Positions 19,145 to 27,898 are shown, counted from the stretch's first letter. The stretch is DNA of 64,000 nucleotides from FEN-1219 sp964503125 (GCA_964503125.1 CAZCZE010000027.1:1-64000); one strand, 5' to 3'. Program-made: numbers and translations. Notes: a model not told the origin generated them from the sequence alone.

Positions 19145-19539
19145 GGTTTGCCGCCGCGGCGCTTGACGTACTCGTGCAGATTGTTCTTCTTGAAGTTGAG
19201 CACGGGATGAGACTCTTGGATGTTCAGCGAGATCGCGAGCGGGCTGCGCTCGTAGAGCGCCGCGAGGTGCTCCGTGAGCGTGGCGAGCAGCTCTTCGCCG
19301 GCGCGCTGCTGCACGTCGAGCGGCCGCCCGTGGCCGATGAGCGCCGTGACGTGCACGAAGCCGTTGTCGGGTGACAAATCGGCGATGCGGTAGGCGTCGG
19401 CGCGATGCGCGCGGACCCGCAGGCCGCCGATCGGGAACACGCCGGTGCGCAGTGCAGAAGCGTGGAGCTTGTCGAGCAGCGCGTCGAGCGCAATCTGATC
19501 CTCGATGTTGGCGGAATACTCGACGATCAGGTGCGGCAA
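19141..19539 (-). CDS. hpaF: 5-carboxymethyl-2-hydroxymuconate delta-isomerase
   Basis: 132 residues, CHMI family (tautomerase-like). It begins MPHLIVEYSANIE, which supplies the N-terminal Pro (general base after Met removal), and has RAHRADAYRIAD and the C-terminal SLNIQESHPVLNFKKNNLHEY typical of the family. It isomerises the muconate formed by HpaE. It is the first gene of the leftward operon hpaF-hpaE-ligA-ligB-MFS, and the 108-bp region before it carries an inverted repeat shared with the rightward DapA-like gene. Confidence 0.92.
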   Translation of the reverse strand: MPHLIVEYSANIEDQIALDALLDKLHASALRTGVFPIGGLRVRAHRADAYRIADLSPDNGFVHVTALIGHGRPLDVQQRAGEELLATLTEHLAALYERSPLAISLNIQESHPVLNFKKNNLHEYVKRRGGKP

Positions 19540-19601
19540 GGTGAATCCCGATGCGGCTTAACGTACACTCGAGGCGCCGGTGTGCGCCAATCTGACACGG
19601 T

Positions 19602-19628
19602 AATTGACGGCCGCAACGCCTGTCAATT
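19602..19628. promoter_or_regulatory. inverted repeat in the divergent hpa intergenic region
   Basis: AATTGAC (19602-19608) and GTCAATT (19622-19628) form a 7-bp perfect inverted repeat with a 13-nt spacer, centred between hpaF and the DapA-like gene. Each half contains a TTGAC -35-like core, so a dimeric regulator binding here could control both transcripts. Confidence 0.5.
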
Positions 19629-19647
19629 TCGTGCGCTCGAGAAAAAG

Positions 19648-20550
19648 ATGCCGCAACTTGCGAAAGCTCTCGCCGCACTGCGCGGCTCGATTCCGCCGCT
19701 GATCACGCCGTTCGCGCGCGGCGCCGTCGACTACGAGCGCTACGCCGCGCTCGTCGAGTTTCAGATCGAGCAAGGCTCGCACGGCATTCTCGTCAACGGC
19801 ACGACGGCCGAGCCGTCGACGTTGACGACCGACGAGCGCAACCGCCTCGTGACGCTCGCCGTCGACATCACGAAAGGCCGCGTGCCCGTCGTCGCTGCAA
19901 CGGGCTCGCAGTCGCTCGCCGAGAGCCGCGCGCTCACCGAGCACGCGCTCGCGGCCGGCGCCGACGCGCTCTTGATCGTCACGCCCTATTACGTTCGCCC
20001 GCCGCAGCGCGGCCTCGTGGCGTATTACCTCGAGCTCGCGGCGGGACACGACGTGCCGTGGATGGTCTATCACATCCCGGGCCGCACGGCCGTCGGCGTC
20101 ACGCTCGAGACTCTCAAGGCGATCAAGGACAAGTCGCCGCACTTCGTCGGCATCAAGCAAGCTGTCAACGACTTAGGCTTCGTCTCGGAGTGCCTGCACG
20201 AGTTCGGCCACGACTTCAAAGTGTTCGTCGGGATCGAGGAGCTGAGCTTCCCGATGATGACGATCGGCGCCTGCGGCCTCATGAACGCCGTCGGCAACCT
20301 GAAGCCCAAGGTGCTCGCACAGATGTGCGAGGCCGTGTTCAAAGGCGATCTCGCGACGGGTCGGCGCCTGCACGAGCAACTGCTCGAGATCAACAAGGCC
20401 GTGTTCTTCGACACGAACCCTATTCCCATGAAGTACATGATGAAGAAGCTCGGGCTGCTCGCCGACAACGAGCACCGCCTGCCGATGGTGAGCGCGACGC
20501 CCGAGCTCGCAGCCAAGCTCGACGGCGTGCTCGAACGCGCGGGGCTCTAG
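19648..20550 (+). CDS. DapA-family class I aldolase/lyase
   Basis: 300-residue TIM-barrel protein of the dihydrodipicolinate synthase family. The Schiff-base lysine is in HFVGIKQAVND, the proton-relay Tyr is in IVTPYYVRPP, and the hydroxypyruvate-binding loop reads NGTTAEPSTLT instead of the usual GTTGE. It lies in an aromatic-degradation locus with no lysine-synthesis neighbours. Family members such as NahE cleave pyruvate-derived aldols, so it may replace the missing HpaI aldolase (4-hydroxy-2-oxoheptanedioate cleavage). This role is inferred. Start ATG 19648 is the first in frame with the conserved N-terminus. Confidence 0.85.
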   Translation: MPQLAKALAALRGSIPPLITPFARGAVDYERYAALVEFQIEQGSHGILVNGTTAEPSTLTTDERNRLVTLAVDITKGRVPVVAATGSQSLAESRALTEHALAAGADALLIVTPYYVRPPQRGLVAYYLELAAGHDVPWMVYHIPGRTAVGVTLETLKAIKDKSPHFVGIKQAVNDLGFVSECLHEFGHDFKVFVGIEELSFPMMTIGACGLMNAVGNLKPKVLAQMCEAVFKGDLATGRRLHEQLLEINKAVFFDTNPIPMKYMMKKLGLLADNEHRLPMVSATPELAAKLDGVLERAGL

Positions 20551-20556
20551 CGCGCC

Positions 20557-21477
20557 ATGCGCTTGCTGAGCTTCGCAGTCGGCGACTACGCAAGCTTCGG
20601 CGCCGTGAACGGCGACGGCGGCGTCATCGAAGGTGACAGCGTCACCGAAGGTGGCAGCGTCACCGAAGGTGGCATCGTCGACCTCGGACGCCTGCTCGGC
20701 GAGCAGTATCCGACACTGGGCGCCGTGTTGCGCGCGGGCGAGCTGCACCGCGCCATGGCGCTCGGCGCGTCGAGCAAAGCCACGATCGCGCTCGACGAGA
20801 TCCGCTATCTGCCGACGGTGCCCGACCCCGAGAAGATCATCTGCATCGGCATCAACTACGGCAACCGCAACGAAGAGTACAAGGACGGCGAGCAGGCGCC
20901 GCAGTACCCGAGCGTGTTCATGCGCACCCCTGGCAGCCTCGTCGGCCACCTCGAGCCCATCTTGAATCCGCCGGAATCCGACCAGCTCGACTACGAAGGC
21001 GAGATCGTGCTCGTCATCGGCAAGGCCGGCCGCCGCATCGCGGCCGCGGACGCCTGGCAGCACGTGGCCGGTTTGTCACTCATGAACGAAGGCTCGGTTC
21101 GCGACTGGCTCCGCCATTCGAAGTTCAACGTGACGCCAGGCAAGAATTTCGAGCAGTCCGGCAGCTTGGGTCCCTGGCTCGTGACCGCCGACGAGATTGC
21201 CGAGGGCGCCGAGCTCCATCTCACGACGCACGTCAACGGCGAGCTGCGCCAGGACGACACGACGGCGAACCTGATTTTTCCGTTCGCGCGGCTCATCGAA
21301 TATCTGTCGAGCTTCATGCGCCTGACTCCCGGCGACCTCATCGCGACGGGGACGCCGACGGGCGCGGGCGCGCGGTTCACTCCACCGAAGTATCTGCGCG
21401 GCGGCGATACCGTCGAGGTGCACGTGCCTGAGATTGGCACCTTGCGCAACACGGTCGTCGACGAGCACCGGGAGTAG
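20557..21477 (+). CDS. fumarylacetoacetate hydrolase family protein (HpaG-like)
   Basis: 306 residues. N-terminal FAH-associated part followed by the catalytic fold: IICIGINYGNRNEE, PSVFMRTPGSLVG, DYEGEIVLVIGKAGR (metal-binding Glu/Asp) and GDLIATGTPTGAG. In homoprotocatechuate degradation HpaG decarboxylates and isomerises 5-oxo-pent-3-ene-1,2,5-tricarboxylate, which fits the neighbours. E. coli HpaG is a two-domain fusion; this is a single domain. It begins 7 nt after the DapA-like gene. The N-terminus contains a tandem 18-bp duplication giving DSVTEGGSVTEGG. Confidence 0.88.
   Translation: MRLLSFAVGDYASFGAVNGDGGVIEGDSVTEGGSVTEGGIVDLGRLLGEQYPTLGAVLRAGELHRAMALGASSKATIALDEIRYLPTVPDPEKIICIGINYGNRNEEYKDGEQAPQYPSVFMRTPGSLVGHLEPILNPPESDQLDYEGEIVLVIGKAGRRIAAADAWQHVAGLSLMNEGSVRDWLRHSKFNVTPGKNFEQSGSLGPWLVTADEIAEGAELHLTTHVNGELRQDDTTANLIFPFARLIEYLSSFMRLTPGDLIATGTPTGAGARFTPPKYLRGGDTVEVHVPEIGTLRNTVVDEHRE
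20632..20667 (+). repeat. tandem 18-bp repeat inside the FAH-family gene
   Basis: Two adjacent 18-bp units, 20632-20649 and 20650-20667, differ at one base. They encode GDSVTE and GGSVTE in frame, and a third degenerate unit follows. The repeat lengthens the poorly conserved N-terminal region without breaking the frame. Confidence 0.75.
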
Positions 21478-21482
21478 CGCCG

Positions 21483-22166
21483 ATGCCTTGGCTAGTGATC
21501 GTGCTCGTGCTGCTCGTGCTGACGGTCGGGCCCGGGCTCTGGGTGAAGGCCGTCATGAGCCGCTACCGCGAGCCGGCCCATCGCTACGCGCGCACGGGCG
21601 GACAAACCGCACGCCACCTGCTCGATGCGCTCGGGCTGCGTAACGTCGTCACCGAGATCACGGAGCACGGCGATCACTACGATCCGCTCGCCAAAGTCGT
21701 GCGACTCTCGGTCGACAACTTCAACGGCCGCTCGCTGACCGCGATCACGATTGCCGCGCACGAAGTGGGCCACGCGCTCCAGGACGCGCGTGCGTTCGCC
21801 CCGCTGCGTTGGCGCACGCAACTCGTGCGCTGGGTCGCGCCGATCGAGAAAATCGGTGCCGGCATGCTCATGCTGGCGCCGGTCGCGCTCGCGCTGACGC
21901 GCTCGCCGCCATTGGCTCTGCTCGGCTTCGCGGGCGGGATGCTGACGCTCGGCACGGGCGTCGTCGTGCACTTCCTGACGCTGCCGACGGAGCTCGATGC
22001 GAGCTTCAACCGCGCGCTGCCGTTGCTCAAGCAGCGCGGCATCGTGTTCCGCGAGGACTTGCCGCGCGCACGGCAGCTGCTCACGGCCGCGGCGTTCACC
22101 TACGTCGCCGTGGCGCTCCAGAGCCTGCTCAACATCGCGCGCTGGTGGGCAATTCTGCGCCGCTGA
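21483..22166 (+). CDS. membrane zinc metallopeptidase, YugP-like
   Basis: 227 residues. The N-terminal helix (WLVIVLVLLVLTVGPGLW) is followed by DHYDPLAKVVRLS and the zinc motif HEVGH in TIAAHEVGHALQDA. Two hydrophobic segments then follow (MLMLAPVALAL, GMLTLGTGVVVHFLTL), with LPTELDASFNRALPLL holding the conserved third-ligand region. This is the layout of the YugP/DUF2268-like neutral zinc peptidases, whose substrates are unknown. It starts 6 nt after the FAH-family gene on the same strand and may share its transcript, but I see no functional link. Confidence 0.88.
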   Translation: MPWLVIVLVLLVLTVGPGLWVKAVMSRYREPAHRYARTGGQTARHLLDALGLRNVVTEITEHGDHYDPLAKVVRLSVDNFNGRSLTAITIAAHEVGHALQDARAFAPLRWRTQLVRWVAPIEKIGAGMLMLAPVALALTRSPPLALLGFAGGMLTLGTGVVVHFLTLPTELDASFNRALPLLKQRGIVFREDLPRARQLLTAAAFTYVAVALQSLLNIARWWAILRR

Positions 22167-22172
22167 CGGGCT

Positions 22173-22736
22173 CTAGGCTCCATCGCCCCCGCGCATCCAG
22201 TCGGCGCGCAACAGGCCGTAGAGCGCTTCGTTGACGAGCCCTTCTCGAGACAACCGGCACTGCCGCAGCACGCCCTCTCGCTTCATTCCGATCTTCTCCA
22301 TGACCCGAAGTGAGGCCAGGTTGCGCGTGTCTGCCGTGGCGCTGATGCGGGCGAGCCGCGGGTGCGTACGGAACGCGCTCTCGATGACGGCGCGAACCGC
22401 CTCGGTCACCACGCCCTGGCCCCAGAGCCTTCGGTTGAGCGACCAGCCCATCTCGACCACGAGGTAATCGAGCTTGAAACGAAGATTGATGCTACCGACC
22501 AGCGATCCGTCGATGACCACTGCCCACGACGGATGCACGGCCCGATCGAGCAGCACCTGCCGCGCGACGAACTGCACGGCGTCCGAGCGCTGATACGGAT
22601 GCGGCACGGCAATCAGGTACTTGCTCCACTCCTCGTCGTCGGCGTACGCCAGCACTTCGTCGACGTCCTCGAAGCGGAACGGCCGCAGCGTCAGGCGCGG
22701 TGTGGCGATCGTTTCGGGCAGCAGCGGTGCGGTCAT
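22173..22736 (-). CDS. RimJ/RimL-type GNAT acetyltransferase
   Basis: 187 residues. TPRLTLRPFRFEDVDEVLAY at the N-terminus is the hallmark of the RimJ/RimL (Acetyltransf_3) branch. GWSLNRRLWGQGVVTEAVRAVIE is the acetyl-CoA-binding motif A/B, and LARISATADTRNLASLRVMEKIGM follows as expected. It probably acetylates an alpha-amino group or small amine; the substrate is unknown. It is convergent with the zinc peptidase gene, 6 bp apart. Confidence 0.88.
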   Translation of the reverse strand: MTAPLLPETIATPRLTLRPFRFEDVDEVLAYADDEEWSKYLIAVPHPYQRSDAVQFVARQVLLDRAVHPSWAVVIDGSLVGSINLRFKLDYLVVEMGWSLNRRLWGQGVVTEAVRAVIESAFRTHPRLARISATADTRNLASLRVMEKIGMKREGVLRQCRLSREGLVNEALYGLLRADWMRGGDGA

Positions 22737-22754
22737 GCAGGCACCCTTTTCAAC

Positions 22755-23111
22755 TTACGCCGAGATCGGTTCGCCGAAGACAAGGCGATTCCCCCAGGGG
22801 TCGACGACGAGGAAATCTCGCATGCCATAGTCGCGATCCGCAAGGGCGCCGACTTTCACGCCCCTGCTTTCGAGCTCCGTGAAATAGCCGTCGACACCCG
22901 ACATCTGAACGTAGATGTCGCCGACAGTCCTCTCCGAGGGTTTCGCAGAGAGACTGATGCTGATTCTGTCGCGACAAACGTTGGCGAGGGTCGGCGGCCC
23001 GCCCCATTTCCAGCCCAGGTCGAAGCCCAGCGATTGGGTGTAGAACTCGACCGCCGCTGTCATGTCGGCGACGCCGAAGAAAGGGCTGATGGACTCGAGC
23101 ACGGGCTTCAT
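22755..23111 (-). CDS. VOC-superfamily (glyoxalase/bleomycin resistance-like) protein
   Basis: 118 residues with two beta-alpha-beta-beta-beta modules: ISPFFGVADMTAAVEFYTQSLGF in the first and YGMRDFLVVDPWGNRLVFGEP in the second. The metal position in the last strand is occupied (FGE). Cytosolic. Such proteins range from glyoxalases to antibiotic-binding proteins, and nothing here selects among them. It lies 18 nt before the GNAT gene on the same strand, so the two are probably cotranscribed. Confidence 0.87.
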   Translation of the reverse strand: MKPVLESISPFFGVADMTAAVEFYTQSLGFDLGWKWGGPPTLANVCRDRISISLSAKPSERTVGDIYVQMSGVDGYFTELESRGVKVGALADRDYGMRDFLVVDPWGNRLVFGEPISA

Positions 23112-23166
23112 AGGTAGAAGCCTACACCTACCGACGGAGTAGCTGCCGGAATGTTCCGCTCACCGT

Positions 23167-23609
23167 TCACTCTTCGTTCGGAGGATCGCCCGCATTGCCT
23201 TCGTCGCGCTTCTTGCCTTGCTTGGCTTCGTAGACGGCAGCGCCCTGTGTAACCTCGGTAAGGACCGCGATCGCTGAGTAGGAAAAGAGCGATCCCCACC
23301 ATGATGGCTACATCGGCAAAATTGAAGATGCCAGTACGCAACCAACCGACACCAACGTTCATGAAGTCGAGAACCGCGCCGGTCACGACAGTGAAGAGAA
23401 ACGTCCGCACAACTGGTGGTAGCCCGGCACCGAGGCTAAGAAAGCCGCCGGTGTTCTCCGCGTATACGAGACGCACCGAATTCACCGAGGAACGACTGCG
23501 TGGGCCTGTCGGCTAGCAGTGCCGTGGCCATGTGCTTCGTAACCCTGTCGCAGCCGATCGTCGATGCCATGACCAGCGTAAGAAACGCAAGGCGCAGACT
23601 GGTTCTCAT
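23167..23609 (-). pseudogene. lspA-like signal peptidase II, decayed
   Basis: Three pieces of one LspA-like protein are readable in different frames. The start at 23609 gives MRTSLRLAFLTLVMASTIGC, continuing to TQSFLG. A one-base shift near 23485 moves to SVRLVYAENTGGFLSLGAG and VVRTFLFTVV. The text then jumps directly to AVLDFMNVGVGWLRTGIFNFADVAIM, lacking the roughly 45 residues that hold one membrane helix and the first catalytic Asp. A second shift after FLLSD is needed to reach the natural-looking lysine-rich tail EAKQGKKRDEGNAGDPPNEE ending at 23167. The final catalytic Asp (FNFAD) survives. Non-functional as signal peptidase. Confidence 0.8.
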
Positions 23610-23633
23610 GGAAGCGGGCCAGCGAAACCCCTA

Positions 23634-26600
23634 CTAGTGGCTGACCTCGGTACGCATCGTCGCGAGCTTGTGCGCGACCGCGTTCGGCGAGCCCGTGCCG
23701 CGCGCCATGAGGTTGTAGACGGCGGGCACGATGAACAGCGTGAAGAACGTCGCGAAGCTCACGCCCGCGAAGATCACGACGCCGAGCGCCGAGCGGCTCG
23801 CCGAGCCGGGCCCTTCGGCGAAGATCAACGGCACGGACCCCATGGTGGCCGCGAACGCCGTCATGATCACGGGCCGCAAACGGATCCGCGAGCCTTCGAC
23901 GATCGCGTCTTTGAACGCCATGCCCTGATCGCGCATTTGATTGATGAAGTCCACGATCAGCACACCGTTCTTGGCCGCGATGCCCACGAGCATGATGAGC
24001 CCGATCTGGCTGTAGATGTTGAGCGTCTTGCCTGCGACGGCCAACCCCAGCAGCCCGCCCGCCACGGCGAGCGGCACGGTCACCATGATGACGAGCGGAT
24101 GCACGAAGCTCTCGAACTGCGCCGCGAGCACGAGGAACACGACGAACAGCGCAACACCGAACGTGAAGTACAGCGCGCCCGAGGCTTCCTTGTACTCGAG
24201 CGACTCTCCGCGATAGTCGATCTGCGCCGTCGCGGGCAGCTCGGTGCGAATGAGGTTCTCGAGGTACGCGAGCGCCTCGCCGAGCGAGTAGCCCGGTGCC
24301 AAGTTCGCGGAGATCGTGATCGCCCGCATGCGATTGTGCCGCTGGAGTTGGCTCGGTCCCGCCATGTCCTCGAGCGTCATGAGGTTCGATAACGGGATGA
24401 GCCCGCCGCCGCGGTCGGCGCGCACGAAGATGTTGGACAGATCGGCGTAGCTCGCGCGCTGCTCGGGCTTCGCTTGGAGCACGACGTCGTATTCCTCACC
24501 GTCGACGACGTAGGTCGTGACCTGGCGCTCGCTCATGAGCGTCTGGAGCGTCGTGCCGATGCTGCGCGCCGTCACACCAAGGCTCGCGGCGCGATCGGTG
24601 TCGACGCGCACCTGCACCTGCGGTTGCGTCTCGCGCAAGTCCGAATCGAGCCGTACGAGGCCCGGGTTCTCCTCGGACGCGCGCGCGATGATGAGGTCGC
24701 GCCAACGCGCGAGCTCCTCGTAGTTCGGGCCGCCGAGCACGATCTGCACGGGCGATCCGCCACCACCACCGCCGCCGCCGCGGTTGCCGCTGCTCAAGAA
24801 AGCGTTGACGCGGATGTCGGGGATCTCTTCCCACTGTCTGTTGAGATCGTTGAGCATGTCCTGCGTGCCGATCTGGCGTTCGCCCCACGGCTTGAGCGTG
24901 ACGTTCACGATGCCCGATTGATTGTTGCCCCAACCCGGCACGCTGACGATGCCGCGCTGGATGCTGCCGTCGTCGAAATACGGCTGTAGCGCGGCCTCGA
25001 CCTTCATGGCGGACCCGAGCAGGCGCTCGTAGCTCGTGCCCTCGGGCGCCTGGATCTGGCCGTTGAACTGGCCGCGGTCTTCGACCGGTGCGTACTCCTG
25101 CGGGATGGCTTGCAGCAACAGGTAGGCACCGAAGCCGATCGCGGCGCACGCCGCGACCGACAGCCACGGCGCGCGCAGCGTGACGCGCAGTGCGGCCTGG
25201 TAGCGGTCCGACAACTTCCCGAAGGCCCTGTCGAGCGCGTGCGTGAGCCGGCTCTCCTTGACGCTCGAACGCAGCAGCTTCGAGCACATCATCGGCGTCA
25301 GCGACAAGGCGAGCACGGAGGAGAAGATCACGGCGGCCGCGATCGTCACGGCGAGCTCGGCGAACACGCGGCCGATGCTGTCGCGCAAGAACGCCACGGG
25401 CGCGAACACCGATACGAGCACGACCGTGGTTGCGATGACGGCGAACGCCACCTGCCGCGTGCCGTTGAACGCCGCAAGCAGCGGCGCCTCCCCGGTCTCG
25501 ATGCGCCGATGCGCGTTCTCGAGCACGACGATCGCGTCGTCGACGACGAGACCGATCGACAGCGCGAGCGCTAGCAGCGTGACGAGGTTGATCGAGAAGC
25601 CGAACGCCGCGAGCACCGAGAACGTCGCCATCAAGCAGATCGGAATCGTGACGAGCGGAATGAGCGTCGCGCGCAGCGAGCCTAAGAACACGAAGATCAC
25701 GAAGCCGACGAGCACGGTCGTGATGCCGATCGTCCAGTAGATCTCCTCGATCGCAGCGCGAATGTAGAGCGACTCGTCGCCGCTCGTGATGAGCTCCATG
25801 CCCTCGGGCAGGTCGGCGTTGACCTGGGCGACCTCGCCTTTGACGGCGTCGAGCACCTCGACGGTGTTCGCCGTCGATTGCTTGATGATGCCGAAGCCCG
25901 TCGTGAGCGCGCCGTTGGTGCGGAAGATGCGATTCCGCTCGCGCGAGGCGATCTCGACCGTCGCGACTTCGCCGAGCCGAACGAGATGGCCGTCGGCGCC
26001 CTGTGCGATGACGAGGTTGCGGAACTGGTCGGCCGTTTGATAGTTGCGCGCGATGCGCACCTGATAGTCGAGATCTTTCGACTCGATGCGGCCCGCGGGC
26101 AGCTCGATGTTCTCGCGCTGGAGCGCCGTCTCGATGTCGGTGACCGTGAGGTTGCGCGCGGAGAGCGCCTGGCGGTCGATCCAAACGCGCATCGACGGCC
26201 CGCCCGAGCCGAATAGATTGATCTGCGAAACGCCCGGAATCGTGGCGAAGCGGTCGAGCAAGTACCGCTGCATGTAGTCCGTGAGCTCCATGAGCGAGAG
26301 GTCGTTGCTCGCGAGCGTGAGCCACATGATCGGCTGCGTGTCGGCGTCGGCCTTCTGCACGCTGACCTGGTTGGCGTCCTCGGGTAACCGGCGGCTCACG
26401 CGCGACACGCGGTCGCGCACGTCGTTGGCCGCCTCGTCGAGATTGCGGTCGAGGTAGAACTCGACGGTCAGCGACGACTGGCCGTCGCGGCTCTGCGAGC
26501 GGATGCTTTTGACGCCCTCGATTCCCGACAGCTCCGCCTCGAGCACCTGGGTGATGCGCGTCTCGATGACCTCGGCCGAGGCGCCGGGGTAGCCGACCTG

Positions 26601-26741
26601 CACTTGGACCGTCGGCGTGACGGTATCGGGCTGCTCGCGGACCGTGAGATCACGGAACGACAACGCCCCGAGCGCCACGAGCAGCATGCTGAGCACGGTC
26701 GCGAAGACCGGGCGCTTGACGGAAGTGTCGGACAACCACAT
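23634..26741 (-). CDS. RND efflux pump inner-membrane permease (AcrB/MexB-like)
   Basis: 1035 residues, the normal HAE1-type length. It begins MWLSDTSVKRPVFATVLSML. The proton-relay aspartates are in helix 4 (GLVVDDAIVVLENAHRRIE), and the two 6-helix halves with large periplasmic loops are evident, e.g. FVIFVFLGSLRATLIPLVTIPICL and, in the second half, LIMLVGIAAKNGVLIVDFINQMRDQG. It would exchange protons for drugs or other amphipathic compounds. A run of eight Gly codons lies in the second periplasmic loop. It pairs with the adaptor 17 nt upstream; no outer-membrane factor gene is present in the window. Confidence 0.95.
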   Translation of the reverse strand: MWLSDTSVKRPVFATVLSMLLVALGALSFRDLTVREQPDTVTPTVQVQVGYPGASAEVIETRITQVLEAELSGIEGVKSIRSQSRDGQSSLTVEFYLDRNLDEAANDVRDRVSRVSRRLPEDANQVSVQKADADTQPIMWLTLASNDLSLMELTDYMQRYLLDRFATIPGVSQINLFGSGGPSMRVWIDRQALSARNLTVTDIETALQRENIELPAGRIESKDLDYQVRIARNYQTADQFRNLVIAQGADGHLVRLGEVATVEIASRERNRIFRTNGALTTGFGIIKQSTANTVEVLDAVKGEVAQVNADLPEGMELITSGDESLYIRAAIEEIYWTIGITTVLVGFVIFVFLGSLRATLIPLVTIPICLMATFSVLAAFGFSINLVTLLALALSIGLVVDDAIVVLENAHRRIETGEAPLLAAFNGTRQVAFAVIATTVVLVSVFAPVAFLRDSIGRVFAELAVTIAAAVIFSSVLALSLTPMMCSKLLRSSVKESRLTHALDRAFGKLSDRYQAALRVTLRAPWLSVAACAAIGFGAYLLLQAIPQEYAPVEDRGQFNGQIQAPEGTSYERLLGSAMKVEAALQPYFDDGSIQRGIVSVPGWGNNQSGIVNVTLKPWGERQIGTQDMLNDLNRQWEEIPDIRVNAFLSSGNRGGGGGGGGSPVQIVLGGPNYEELARWRDLIIARASEENPGLVRLDSDLRETQPQVQVRVDTDRAASLGVTARSIGTTLQTLMSERQVTTYVVDGEEYDVVLQAKPEQRASYADLSNIFVRADRGGGLIPLSNLMTLEDMAGPSQLQRHNRMRAITISANLAPGYSLGEALAYLENLIRTELPATAQIDYRGESLEYKEASGALYFTFGVALFVVFLVLAAQFESFVHPLVIMVTVPLAVAGGLLGLAVAGKTLNIYSQIGLIMLVGIAAKNGVLIVDFINQMRDQGMAFKDAIVEGSRIRLRPVIMTAFAATMGSVPLIFAEGPGSASRSALGVVIFAGVSFATFFTLFIVPAVYNLMARGTGSPNAVAHKLATMRTEVSH
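24756..24779 (-). repeat. Gly-codon tract in the RND permease
   Basis: Eight consecutive glycine codons (GGC/GGT/GGA) between NR and SPVQIVLGG in the second periplasmic domain. Trinucleotide runs like this can slip in replication; the reading frame would be kept and only loop length would change. Confidence 0.7.
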
Positions 26742-26758
26742 GGCGCCGCCCTCGTCAG

Positions 26759-27898
26759 CTACGCGTCGCCGGCGGCCGTCACGGGGGGCTCGGCCGGCGA
26801 GCGCTCGCTGACGGCCGTGTCCTTGGCGTCGTACCGCATGGGCCCGCCGTCGCGCAGCTTCACGATGCCCTCGACGACGATGAGATCGCCTTCGACTAGA
26901 CCGCCGAGCACTTCGACGACGCCGAAGCGGCGGCCGCCGACCTCGATCTGCTGCTGGCGCGCGACATTGCCGTCGGCGCGATAGACGTAAGCGCGGTTCT
27001 GCACCTGGAAGACGGCGCCCTCGGGAACGACGAGCGCCATGCGCTCGGCCGTCACGATCTCGACCGTGAGCAACATGCCGGGGCGCAACGAGCGATCGGC
27101 GTTCTCGACGTGCGCGCGCACCGTGATCGCGCGCGTCACGGGGTCGACGCGCGAGCCGACCGTGCGCACGACGCCTTCGAAGTCGCGGTCGGGGAAGCTC
27201 ACGCTCTTGGCGACGACCTTGGCGCCCGGCGTCATCGAGCCCATCGCCGACTCGGGGACCGTGAAGTCGAGCTTGATGACCGCGATGTCGTCGATCGAGG
27301 TGATCGGCGTGTTCGGGCTCAACATGGTGCCCGGGCTCACCTGACGGAAACCGAGCAAACCGCTGAACGGCGCTTGGATGAGCCGGTCGCGCAGTCGTGC
27401 GACGATGCTGTTGAGCCGCGCGCGCATCGCCGCCGCGCGCGAGCGCGCGACGTCGAGCTCGGATTCGGCCGAAAGACCGCGGCTGCTCAAGTCCTCGAAA
27501 CGCCGCAGCTGGCTCTCGGCGTCGTCGAGATTGGCGCGCGCCTCGGCGAGCAGGGCTTCCTCTTCCTGATTCGTGAGCTCGATGAGCACGGCGCCGGCCT
27601 CGACGTAGTCGCCGTCCTCGAAGTTCACGCGCCGCACGGTGTCCGTCACCTTGGCCGTGAGCGTCACCGATTCGTTGGCCTGCGCAGTGCCGAGCGCTTC
27701 GACGACGTCGTAGATTCGATCGCGGCGCGCACGCCCGACCGTCACGAGCGGCGGTTGCGCTTGCGGCCGGCCGCCGGGCGCGAAGCCGCCGGCCGCGGGG
27801 CCTGGGGCGCCACCGACGGTTTCACGGCTGTTCGTGAAGTACCACATGGCGCCCCCGCCGAGAGCGAAGGCGAGCACGATGAGCAACGCATTCTTCAT
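26759..27898 (-). CDS. RND efflux periplasmic adaptor (membrane fusion protein)
   Basis: 379 residues. An N-terminal membrane anchor (NALLIVLAFALGGGAMWYF) is followed by a Gly/Pro-rich linker, a lipoyl half (VNFEDGDYVEAGAVLIELT), a coiled-coil hairpin (LLAEARANLDDAESQLRRFEDL), the second lipoyl half (IQAPFSGLLGFRQVSPGTML) and a beta-barrel domain (KLDFTVPESAMGSMTPG). It links the permease to an outer-membrane channel. First gene of the two-gene pump operon. Confidence 0.94.
   Translation of the reverse strand: MKNALLIVLAFALGGGAMWYFTNSRETVGGAPGPAAGGFAPGGRPQAQPPLVTVGRARRDRIYDVVEALGTAQANESVTLTAKVTDTVRRVNFEDGDYVEAGAVLIELTNQEEEALLAEARANLDDAESQLRRFEDLSSRGLSAESELDVARSRAAAMRARLNSIVARLRDRLIQAPFSGLLGFRQVSPGTMLSPNTPITSIDDIAVIKLDFTVPESAMGSMTPGAKVVAKSVSFPDRDFEGVVRTVGSRVDPVTRAITVRAHVENADRSLRPGMLLTVEIVTAERMALVVPEGAVFQVQNRAYVYRADGNVARQQQIEVGGRRFGVVEVLGGLVEGDLIVVEGIVKLRDGGPMRYDAKDTAVSERSPAEPPVTAAGDA

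Noticed and set aside
23634..27898. Search for an outer-membrane TolC-like gene to complete the RND pump
   Set aside because: None is found on either side; the neighbouring genes are a pseudogene and a pseudoprotease.
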